Origin: Clostridiales bacterium
Lineage (GTDB): Bacteria; Bacillota; Clostridia; Christensenellales; Aristaeellaceae
NCBI GenBank assembly: GCA_012514225.1
Contig: JAAZAQ010000306.1
Location: 1-5,513 of the forward strand
DNA length: 5,513 nt
Direction of reading: 5' to 3'
The translations under genes were made by a program, and so were the position numbers. Below are positions 1-5,513 of the stretch, in pieces (positions within the stretch are counted from its first letter, which is position 1; each line of letters opens with the position of its first letter). The notes beneath the pieces were generated by a model. The model searched no databases. It saw only the letters and a program-made list of their open reading frames with translations, and was not told where the DNA came from.

Positions 1-521
1 GCATGATGCTGGTCGCCAGCATGAACCCCTGCCCCTGCGGATACTACGGCAGCCGGGTCAAGCCCTGCCGCTGCGGCAGCCATGAAATCCGCAAGTACCT
101 TGACCGCATCTCCGGCCCCCTGCTGGATCGTATCGACATCCAGACGGAGGTGGACGCGGTGGCGGTGGAGGACATCGTGAAAGACACCCGCCAGGAGGGC
201 AGCGCCGCCGTCCGCGAGCGCGTGCAAAAAGCGCGGGAGCGCCAGGCCGCGCGGTTTGAAGGCACAGGCATCCGCACCAACGCGCAGATGCGGGGAAAGA
301 ACATGGAAGCCCAGGCGCAGGCATCGCCGGAGGCGCTGGCCTTGCTGCAGTCGGCCGTCAAGCGCTACGGCCTGAGCATGCGCGCCTACACCCGGCTTCT
401 CAAGGTGGCGCGCACCATCGCGGACCTTCGGGGCGGGGACTCCGTTTCGGACGAGGACATGGCCGAGGCTGTGCAGTTCCGTATCATCGACGGAAAGTAC
501 TGGAGCCAGGCCCATGGCTGA
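1..521 (+). CDS. comM: ComM/YifB family AAA+ ATPase (Mg-chelatase-like), 3' part only
   Basis: This is the C-terminal third of a ComM/YifB protein, about 172 residues of a family usually near 500. The frame is open to the window edge, so the ATG codons at 3 and 6 are internal and not the start. Visible signatures are MLVASMNPCPCGYYG with the following CRCG (the family's cysteine cluster), SGPLLDRIDIQ (the region carrying the AAA+ arginine), and the C-terminal helical block with GLSMRAYTRLLKVARTIADL and a terminal AVQFRIIDGKYW. In Haemophilus and Vibrio, ComM is a hexameric helicase that promotes branch migration during integration of transforming DNA; the role in Gram-positive bacteria is inferred from homology. 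The Walker A and B motifs lie upstream of the window and cannot be checked. The gene ends in TGA and overlaps the dprA start by 8 bases, so the two are probably translationally coupled. Family assignment is firm; the exact cellular role is less so. Confidence 0.95.
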   Translation, partial: MMLVASMNPCPCGYYGSRVKPCRCGSHEIRKYLDRISGPLLDRIDIQTEVDAVAVEDIVKDTRQEGSAAVRERVQKARERQAARFEGTGIRTNAQMRGKNMEAQAQASPEALALLQSAVKRYGLSMRAYTRLLKVARTIADLRGGDSVSDEDMAEAVQFRIIDGKYWSQAHG

Positions 522-1608
522 GTCGCGGGAAAATCTCTGCCGCGCCTGGCTTTCCTGCGCCGAGAGCCTGACCTGGAAAGCCAGGGAGCGGGTGTTCGCC
601 GCCTTCCCGGACGCCGGCGCGGCCTTCGAAGGGTTTTCGGATGATTTCCTCGCGTTGGTGGGGGAAAAGGCGTACCGGGAGCTGTCCGCCCTGCGGCAGA
701 AAGGCCTGGACAAGCTGGCGCTCGCGCTTACCCGGGCGGACGTCCGCCTGTGCGGCCGGGGCGACGGGGATTTCCCGGAGTTGCTCACCAGCATTCCCGA
801 CCCGCCCGATTTGCTGTTTTACAAAGGGCTGATGCGTCGCGAGGAGCCCCGCGCCATCGCCGTGGTGGGGTCCCGCCGGGAAACGCGTTACGGGCGGGAG
901 CAGGCTTTTGGCATCGCGCGGGATTTGGCCCGCGCCGGGGTGACCGTCGTCAGCGGCCTGGCGCGGGGCATCGATACGGCCGCGCACCGCGGTGCGCTGG
1001 AAGGGCATGGTCGGACCGTGGCCGTGCTGGGTTCCGGCATCAAGAACGTGTACCCGGAGGAAAACCGGCCGCTGGCGGAACAGATTATCCGGGAGGGCGG
1101 CGCCCTCGTCAGCGAGTTCCACCCGACAGCCGAGCCCCTGGCCTTCCGCTTCCCCTTCCGCAACCGCCTGGTTTCGGGGCTGTGCCAGGGGGTGCTGCTC
1201 ATCGAAGCCCGAGAAAAAAGCGGGACCCTCATCACCGTCGGCCACGCGCTGGCGCAGGGCCGGGAGGTCTTCGCCCTGCCCGGGCAGGTGGACGCGCCTT
1301 GCTCCGCCGCGCCGCACCGGCTGCTGCGGGAAGGCGCCCGCCTGGTCACTTCGGCCGCGGACGTGCTGGAGGATATGGGGTGGGGGACGCAGGAGGCGCC
1401 CCGGCCGCCGGCCACCGAGCCGGCCGATTTGACATTGGAACAACGCAGGCTTTATGATGCGCTTTGCGATGAGCCCAAATCCCTGGACCTCCTGATGGAA
1501 GAGCTGGGAATGAGCGCCGCCCGCGCGAGCGTGCTGGTGACCCAGATGGAATTGATGGGCTGCGTCGAGGCGCTGCCCGGCAGGATGGTCCGCCGCGCCG
1601 CGCAATAA
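514..1608 (+). CDS. dprA: DNA-processing protein DprA (Smf)
   Basis: DprA binds incoming single-stranded DNA in the cytoplasm and loads RecA onto it during natural transformation; it is also widespread in species not known to be competent. The 364-residue protein has the usual layout. There is an N-terminal SAM/HhH-like helical region (about 1-75), then FPELLTSIPDPPDLLFYKG (87-105). The Rossmann-like core (about 112-285) shows VVGSRRETRYG (117-127), SGLARGIDTAAH (147-158), GSGIKNVYPEEN (173-184), FPFRNRLVSGL (213-223), EAREKSGTLIT (231-241) and ALPGQVD (254-260). After a Pro/Ala-rich linker (about 291-305), a C-terminal winged helix (about 306-360) reads LYDALCDEPKSLDLLMEELGMSAARASVLVTQMELMGCVE. 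The ATG at 514 overlaps the comM stop; GGAG at 502-505 is a modest ribosome binding site at 8-base spacing, so coupling to comM is likely. Oddity: the motif usually S-x-G-x-N-x-L-I reads SAAPHRLL (264-271). The core is otherwise intact. Confidence 0.97.
   Translation: MAESRENLCRAWLSCAESLTWKARERVFAAFPDAGAAFEGFSDDFLALVGEKAYRELSALRQKGLDKLALALTRADVRLCGRGDGDFPELLTSIPDPPDLLFYKGLMRREEPRAIAVVGSRRETRYGREQAFGIARDLARAGVTVVSGLARGIDTAAHRGALEGHGRTVAVLGSGIKNVYPEENRPLAEQIIREGGALVSEFHPTAEPLAFRFPFRNRLVSGLCQGVLLIEAREKSGTLITVGHALAQGREVFALPGQVDAPCSAAPHRLLREGARLVTSAADVLEDMGWGTQEAPRPPATEPADLTLEQRRLYDALCDEPKSLDLLMEELGMSAARASVLVTQMELMGCVEALPGRMVRRAAQ
1429..1458 (+). promoter_or_regulatory. Candidate sigma-A promoter inside the 3' end of dprA, ahead of topA
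   Basis: A perfect -35 hexamer TTGACA (1429-1434) is followed after 18 bases by TATGAT (1453-1458), a 5-of-6 match to the -10 consensus TATAAT. There is no extended -10 TG. Transcription would begin near 1465, giving a leader of about 160 bases before the topA TTG. The stretch encodes the start of the DprA winged helix using AT-rich codons (ttg aca ttg gaa caa ... ctt tat gat) that stand out against the strongly GC-ending codons around them, which fits selection on the DNA itself. Inference from sequence only. Confidence 0.5.
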
Positions 1609-1613
1609 TTATT
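1604..1613. repeat. 10-base all-A/T perfect palindrome at the dprA stop codon
   Basis: AATAATTATT equals its own reverse complement. It covers the dprA TAA stop (1606-1608) and the first bases of the dprA-topA gap, just before the topA ribosome binding site, and is the most AT-rich spot I noticed. It may simply keep the topA initiation region unstructured. It could hold a -10-like AATAAT, but no -35 lies at suitable distance on either strand, so no promoter is claimed. Confidence 0.4.
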
Positions 1614-1614
1614 C

Positions 1615-1619
1615 GGAGG
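1615..1619 (+). promoter_or_regulatory. Ribosome binding site fixing the TTG start of topA
   Basis: GGAGG sits 5 bases upstream of TTG at 1625. No other start codon lies in frame between this site and the Toprim motif VIVESPAKA, which in topoisomerase I begins within about the first ten residues, so this site decides the non-ATG start. Confidence 0.85.
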
Positions 1620-1624
1620 CAGCA

Positions 1625-3748
1625 TTGCAGGCCAGCAAGTACAAACTCGTCATCGTCGAGTCCCCCGCGAAGGCGCGCACCGTTTCCAGGTTCCTGGGGA
1701 AGGGATACAAGGTGGAGGCCTCCCAGGGCCACGTGCGCGACCTGCCCAAGTCCCAGTTCGGCATCGACGCGGACAAGGACTTCGCGATGAAGTACATCAC
1801 CATCCACGGCCGGGGCGAAATCCTGGCCAAACTCCGCAAACTGAGCAAGAACGCCAGCCAGGTCTACCTGGCCACCGACCCGGACCGGGAGGGCGAGGCC
1901 ATTTCCTGGCATCTGGCGCAGGCGCTGGGCCTGGACCCGGAGCAGAAGCTGCGGGTGGAGTTTCAGGAAATCACCAAAAAGGCGGTCAAGGACGCCATCC
2001 AGAACGCGCGCGCCATCGACATGGACCGGGTCAACGCCCAGCAGGCGCGCCGCGCGCTGGACCGTGTGGTCGGCTACCAGATCAGCCCCCTGCTGTGGGC
2101 AAAGGTGAAAAAAGGCCTGTCTGCGGGACGGGTGCAAAGCGTGGCGGTCCGCATGATTGTGGACCGCGAGGACGAAATCGACGCCTTCCTCCCGCAGGAA
2201 TACTGGGAAATCGAGGCGCAATTCGTATCGGGCGCTTCCCGGCAGAAAAAACACCCGCTGACCGCGAAGCTGGCGACCCTCAAGGGCAGGAAGGCGGTCG
2301 TTCCGGACGCGAAATCCGCGCAGCTGGCCCGGGATAAAATCCTGGCCGGCGGGTTCACCGTCCAGTCCGTCAAGCGCCGGCAGCGCGTCAAATCGCCGGC
2401 GGCGCCGTTCACCACCTCAACCTTGCAGCAGGAAGCCAGCCGGAAGCTTAACTTTACCTCCTCCCGCACCATGCAGGTTGTGCAGGGCCTTTACGAGGGG
2501 GTGGAACTGGGCAAGGAAGGCAGCCAGGGCCTGGTCACCTATATCCGCACCGACTCCGTACGCGTCGGGGCGGAGGCGATTCAGGCGGCGCGGGAAGCCA
2601 TCCTCAGCGGCTACGGCAAGGAGCACCTGCCCAGGACCCCCAGGGAATACAAGACCTCCGGCCGCGCGCAGGACGCGCACGAGGCCATCCGGCCCACCGA
2701 CCTCGCGCGCACGCCCGACAGCCTCAAGGCATTCCTCTCCCGCGAGCAGCTGCAGCTGTACAAGCTCATCTACAACCGCTTCCTGGCCAGCCAGATGCAG
2801 GACGCGCGGTTTGAAACCCTGACGGCGGATTTGGCCGCTCCCGGCGTCACGCTGCGGTACTATGCGGAAAACAAGGTATTCGCGGGCTTTACCGCGGTTT
2901 ACGAGGAGGGCACGGACGAGGACGGCCAGACGGCTTCCGGCGCCCTGCCCGACCTGAAGGAGGGTGAAACGGCGGAAATCACGGACGTCGCCGCGCAACA
3001 GCGCTTCACGCAGCCGCCCGCCCGCTTCACCGAGGCCGCCCTCATCAAGGCGCTGGAGGAGAAGGGCATCGGCCGCCCATCCACCTACGCCCCCACCATC
3101 GGCACTATCATTTCCCGCGGCTACGTCTCCCGCGAAAAAAAGCGACTGTACCCGACCGAAATGGGGCGGATGGTGCACCAGATCATGACAGAGCATTTTT
3201 CGCCGGTCGTGAACCCGGAGTTCACCGCCCAGATGGAGGGCCGGCTGGACGCGGTCGCCGAGGGCGGCAGCGACTGGAAGCAGCTGCTGCGGGATTTCTA
3301 CCCCGGCTTCCGGGAGATGGTGAGCCGGGCGGAGGCGGAGGTCGAGAAAGTGACCCTGCCCCAGGAGGTCTCCGACGTCCCCTGCGACCAGTGCGGCACC
3401 CTGATGGTGTACAAAATGGGCCGGTACGGGCGGTTCCTGGCCTGCCCCCGCTTCCCGGAATGCCGCGGTACCAAGCCCATCCTCACCTACATCGACGCGC
3501 CCTGCCCGGAGTGCGGCGCCGGATTGCTGGAAAAGACCACCCGGAAGGGCCGCAAGTTCTACGGCTGCGAGCGCTACCCGGAATGCGCCTTTACCTCCTG
3601 GGACGCCGTGTCCCCGAAGAAGTGCCCGGTCTGCGGCAGTTACATGGTTGTCAAGCAGCGCCGCGGCAGCCGAACGCTGCTGTGCGCCAGCGAGAGCTGC
3701 CGCCACCACGAGGAAATGGAGCCGTCCCCGGAGGGGGAGGATGCCTGA
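1625..3748 (+). CDS. topA: DNA topoisomerase I (type IA)
   Basis: This enzyme relaxes negative supercoils by cutting one strand through a 5'-phosphotyrosine and passing the other. The 707-residue protein is complete. The Toprim domain (about 5-115) has VIVESPAKA with Glu12 and the metal-binding DPDREGEA with Asp85, Asp87 and Glu89. SAGRVQSVAVR follows at 166-176. The catalytic tyrosine is Tyr306 in TYIRTDS (305-311), equivalent to Tyr319 of E. coli. PTDL and GIGRPSTYAPTI mark the rest of the core. The C-terminus carries three intact four-cysteine zinc ribbons: Cys587/590/607/613, Cys627/630/648/654 and Cys667/670/687/692. It is shorter than E. coli TopA (865 residues), which has extra C-terminal ribbons, and ends in a short acidic tail. 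Translation starts at TTG with a well-placed GGAGG. The gene follows dprA after 16 bases and overlaps trmFO by 8. A possible promoter inside dprA could let it be expressed independently of the competence genes. Confidence 0.98.
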   Translation: MQASKYKLVIVESPAKARTVSRFLGKGYKVEASQGHVRDLPKSQFGIDADKDFAMKYITIHGRGEILAKLRKLSKNASQVYLATDPDREGEAISWHLAQALGLDPEQKLRVEFQEITKKAVKDAIQNARAIDMDRVNAQQARRALDRVVGYQISPLLWAKVKKGLSAGRVQSVAVRMIVDREDEIDAFLPQEYWEIEAQFVSGASRQKKHPLTAKLATLKGRKAVVPDAKSAQLARDKILAGGFTVQSVKRRQRVKSPAAPFTTSTLQQEASRKLNFTSSRTMQVVQGLYEGVELGKEGSQGLVTYIRTDSVRVGAEAIQAAREAILSGYGKEHLPRTPREYKTSGRAQDAHEAIRPTDLARTPDSLKAFLSREQLQLYKLIYNRFLASQMQDARFETLTADLAAPGVTLRYYAENKVFAGFTAVYEEGTDEDGQTASGALPDLKEGETAEITDVAAQQRFTQPPARFTEAALIKALEEKGIGRPSTYAPTIGTIISRGYVSREKKRLYPTEMGRMVHQIMTEHFSPVVNPEFTAQMEGRLDAVAEGGSDWKQLLRDFYPGFREMVSRAEAEVEKVTLPQEVSDVPCDQCGTLMVYKMGRYGRFLACPRFPECRGTKPILTYIDAPCPECGAGLLEKTTRKGRKFYGCERYPECAFTSWDAVSPKKCPVCGSYMVVKQRRGSRTLLCASESCRHHEEMEPSPEGEDA
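3730..3740 (+). promoter_or_regulatory. Doubled Shine-Dalgarno sequence for trmFO within the topA end
   Basis: The purine run GGAGGGGGAGG ends directly against the ATG at 3741. Its first GGAGG (3730-3734) has a good 6-base spacing; the second (3736-3740) touches the start codon and is too close to work. It supports starting trmFO at 3741 and not at an in-frame ATG at 3648, which would put 31 extra low-complexity residues in front of the FAD motif. Confidence 0.8.
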
Positions 3749-5069
3749 AACCAGGGTCACGGTCCTGGGCGCCGGCCTGGCGGGCAGTGAAGCCGCCTGG
3801 CAGCTGGCAATCCGGGGCATACCGGTTCTGCTGGTCGACATGAAGCCCGGGCGGATGAGCCCCGCCCATTCCTCCCCGCTGTTCGCGGAACTGGTATGCA
3901 GCAACTCCTTAAAGGGCGACCGGCTGGAAAACGCGCCGGGCCTTTTGAAGGAAGAGATGCGCCTGCTGGGTTCGCTCGTCCTGTCCGCGGCGGACCGGTC
4001 ACGCGTGCCGGCGGGCGGCGCCCTGGCGGTGGACCGCGACGCGTTTTCATCCTTTGTGACAGACCGTTTGAAGCGGCATCCCCTGATTGAGGCGCGCAGC
4101 GAATTGATGGAAGCGCTGCCGGAAGCGCCCTTTGTCGTGGCGACAGGCCCGCTCACGGAGGGAAAGCTTGCGCAGGCCCTTTCCGGTGTGGCGGGCACGC
4201 TTCATTTCTATGACGCCGCCGCGCCCATCGTGACGGCGGATTCCATCCGGCAGGACGCCGTCTTCCGCGCCTCCCGCCACGGAAGGGGCAGCGACTACCT
4301 CAACTGCCCCCTGAACCGTGCGCAGTACGAAGCCTTCATCGACGCCCTGCTGGAGGCGGAATGCGCGCCGGTGCACGGGTTTGAGGAGGGCCGACTGTTC
4401 GAGGGCTGCATGCCCATCGAGTCCATCGCCCGAAGGGGCCGCATGGCGCCGGCCTTCGGCCCCATGAAGCCGGTAGGCCTCGTGGACCCGGCAACGGGCA
4501 GGCAGCCTTTCGCCGTGGTGCAACTGCGCCAGGACGACGCGGCCGGCAGCCTGTACAACCTGGTCGGGTTCCAGACACGGCTGAAGTTCCCCGAGCAAAA
4601 GCGGGTCTTTGGCCTGATTCCCGGGCTGGAGCAGGCGGAGTACGCACGCTATGGCGTCATGCACCGCAACAGCTTCTTGAGCAGCCCCGGGTTTCTGGAC
4701 CGGCATTTCGCCGCTTTGCGGCACCCGCTCCGGTTTTTCGCGGGCCAGCTGACCGGCGTGGAGGGCTACGTGGAAAGCGCCGCCTCCGGCCTGGCCGCGG
4801 GGCTTGGCCTTGCGGCACGGCTGAGGGGCGTTCCGGAGCCGGATTTCTCGCCTACGACGATGACCGGCGCTTTGGGCCGCTACGTCGCCGCCCCGAACCG
4901 GGACTTCCAGCCCATGAACGCCAACTTCGGCCTGCTCCCTCCGCTTGAGGGGCGCGTCCGGGGCAAGCGGCAGCGCTACGCCGCCCTGGCGGAGCGGGCG
5001 CTATTGGATTTACGGGGCATGGTGAACGGGCGGAAAGACCTGTTTAAAGGAGACAGCGATGGAATTTAA
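3741..5069 (+). CDS. trmFO: Methylenetetrahydrofolate-tRNA-(uracil-5-)-methyltransferase TrmFO (Gid)
   Basis: TrmFO makes 5-methyluridine at position 54 of the tRNA T-loop, taking the carbon from 5,10-methylenetetrahydrofolate and using FAD and NAD(P)H; most Gram-negative bacteria use SAM-dependent TrmA instead. The 442-residue protein is complete (435 in Bacillus subtilis). The N-terminal FAD-binding motif [11 protein letters not shown] is at 10-20. The two cysteines tied to catalysis are present: Cys53 in [10 protein letters not shown] and Cys223 in EGCMPIE, matching Bacillus Cys53 and Cys226. Further family signatures are FYDAAAPIV (156-164), [73 protein letters not shown] and [15 protein letters not shown]. 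These distinguish it from the larger paralogue MnmG/GidA. The ATG at 3741 is chosen because it follows a strong ribosome binding site and puts the FAD motif at residue 10. It overlaps topA by 8 bases and hslV by 11, so translational coupling is likely. Confidence 0.98.
   Translation: MPETRVTVLGAGLAGSEAAWQLAIRGIPVLLVDMKPGRMSPAHSSPLFAELVCSNSLKGDRLENAPGLLKEEMRLLGSLVLSAADRSRVPAGGALAVDRDAFSSFVTDRLKRHPLIEARSELMEALPEAPFVVATGPLTEGKLAQALSGVAGTLHFYDAAAPIVTADSIRQDAVFRASRHGRGSDYLNCPLNRAQYEAFIDALLEAECAPVHGFEEGRLFEGCMPIESIARRGRMAPAFGPMKPVGLVDPATGRQPFAVVQLRQDDAAGSLYNLVGFQTRLKFPEQKRVFGLIPGLEQAEYARYGVMHRNSFLSSPGFLDRHFAALRHPLRFFAGQLTGVEGYVESAASGLAAGLGLAARLRGVPEPDFSPTTMTGALGRYVAAPNRDFQPMNANFGLLPPLEGRVRGKRQRYAALAERALLDLRGMVNGRKDLFKGDSDGI
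5046..5052 (+). promoter_or_regulatory. Ribosome binding site for hslV inside the end of trmFO
   Basis: AAAGGAG lies 6 bases upstream of the ATG at 5059, near-ideal for a Bacillota ribosome, and is AT-rich relative to its surroundings. It fixes the hslV start and allows reinitiation by ribosomes that finish trmFO 11 bases into hslV. Confidence 0.85.
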
Positions 5070-5513
5070 GGGGACGACCATCTGCGCGGTCAAGCGCTTC
5101 GGGCACATCGCCCTGGCCGGCGACGGCCAGGTGACGATGGGGGAGAACGCCATCTTCAAGAGCACCGCGCGCAAGGTGCGGCGCATTTACAACGGCCAGG
5201 TGCTCGTCGGGTTCGCGGGTTCGGTCGCGGACGCCTTTACCCTGTCGGACCGCTTCGAGGAGATGCTGACGCAGGCAGGCGGCAACCTGGAGCGCGCGGC
5301 CGTCAACCTGGCGCGGGAGTGGCGGGGGGACAAGGCGCTGCGGCAGCTGCAGGCGATGCTCATCGCGGCCAACCAAACGCAGATGCTGCTGATATCGGGA
5401 ACCGGGGAGGTCATCGAGCCGGACGACGGCGTATGCGCCATCGGCTCCGGCGGCAATTTCGCGCTGGCTGCCGCGCGCGCGCTGGTGCAGAACACCGAGC
5501 TGCCCGCGCGGGA
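5059..5513 (+). CDS. hslV: HslV/ClpQ, peptidase subunit of the HslUV (ClpYQ) protease, 5' part
   Basis: HslV forms two stacked six-subunit rings with proteasome-like active sites and is opened by the HslU ATPase, expected just downstream. The window shows the first 151 residues of a protein usually about 175-180 long; the frame is open at the edge. Family motifs are TTICAV (6-11), AGDGQVTMG (20-28), [26 protein letters not shown] (37-62), [19 protein letters not shown] (84-102), [12 protein letters not shown] (113-124) and [16 protein letters not shown] (127-142). Thr6 aligns with the catalytic Thr1 of E. coli HslV; Lys39 and Ser130 align with its conserved active-site Lys33 and Ser124. Thr6 is preceded by MEFKG, so five residues must be removed to expose it. 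The Bacillus subtilis homologue is reported to use an N-terminal serine, and none is present here. The gene directly follows trmFO, overlapping by 11 bases, with no xerC/codV gene between. Confidence 0.96.
   Translation, partial: MEFKGTTICAVKRFGHIALAGDGQVTMGENAIFKSTARKVRRIYNGQVLVGFAGSVADAFTLSDRFEEMLTQAGGNLERAAVNLAREWRGDKALRQLQAMLIAANQTQMLLISGTGEVIEPDDGVCAIGSGGNFALAAARALVQNTELPAR

Noticed and set aside
1407..1424. GCCGGC inverted repeat with a 6-base loop, considered as a terminator within dprA
   Set aside because: No T tract follows, the stem is only 6 bases and is made of two self-palindromic GC hexamers that arise readily in the Pro/Ala linker coding sequence.
750..1457. Second + strand frame of 235 codons inside dprA
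   Set aside because: It is Arg/Gly/Pro-rich with no domain, and lies wholly inside the conserved DprA core in another frame.
484..1605. Antisense open frame of 373 codons opposite dprA
   Set aside because: It mirrors dprA almost end to end, has low-complexity Arg/Gly/Pro/Ala-rich composition and no recognisable domain. Long antisense frames are expected opposite GC-rich genes.
1346..2254. Antisense open frame of 302 codons opposite the dprA end and topA start
   Set aside because: It lies opposite two conserved genes, including the invariant Toprim motifs, and its composition is that of a shadow frame.
2867..2873. TACTAT-like -10 element inside topA
   Set aside because: It matches only 4 of 6 consensus positions and no -35 hexamer sits 16-18 bases upstream.
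3648..3653. TGTCAA, a perfect -35 hexamer on the minus strand
   Set aside because: No -10-like sequence is found at the matching distance on the minus strand, and no gene lies there for it to drive.
3648..3740. Upstream in-frame ATG giving TrmFO 31 more residues
   Set aside because: The extension is encoded opposite the third topA zinc ribbon in another frame, is low complexity, and pushes the FAD motif away from the N-terminus. The ATG at 3741 has a strong ribosome binding site.
2417..4198. Antisense open frame of 593 codons opposite topA and trmFO
   Set aside because: It spans the junction of two well-supported sense genes, shows no family motif, and is explained by high third-position GC in the sense genes.

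Overview
The window holds five same-strand (+) genes packed with almost no spacer: the 3' end of comM/yifB, then complete dprA, topA and trmFO, and the 5' part of hslV (clpQ). Base composition is GC-rich (roughly two thirds G+C by eye). The order dprA-topA-trmFO-hslV is the familiar Bacillota housekeeping cluster (in Bacillus: smf-topA-gid-codV-clpQ-clpY-codY). The folate-dependent TrmFO and the HslV with Bacillus-like [12 protein letters not shown] and [12 protein letters not shown] motifs fit the same phylum. The combination suggests a high-GC member of Bacillota, probably of class Clostridia; the sequence does not allow a genus call.

Layout: 1-521 is the C-terminal third of a ComM/YifB AAA+ ATPase, cut by the window edge. 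514-1608 is DprA, overlapping comM by 8 bases. A 16-base gap (1609-1624) carries the topA ribosome binding site. 1625-3748 is DNA topoisomerase I with a TTG start. 3741-5069 is TrmFO, overlapping topA by 8 bases. 5059-5513 is HslV, overlapping trmFO by 11 bases and running off the window. No stretch of 300 bases lacks a gene. I saw no tRNA, rRNA, CRISPR array, insertion sequence or convincing terminator.

The genes read as one polycistronic unit. ComM and DprA both act on incoming single-stranded DNA during transformation and recombination. TopA relaxes negative supercoils, TrmFO makes m5U54 in tRNA, and HslV is the peptidase of the HslUV protease. The cluster is held together by conserved gene order rather than by one pathway.

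This is mostly an ordinary, well-conserved core region, and I found no undescribed system. The points worth a second look are a near-consensus sigma-A promoter inside the 3' end of dprA that could drive topA-trmFO-hslV separately, the absence of the xerC/codV tyrosine recombinase often found between trmFO and hslV, a short HslV propeptide ending in Gly-Thr, and an altered conserved motif in DprA.
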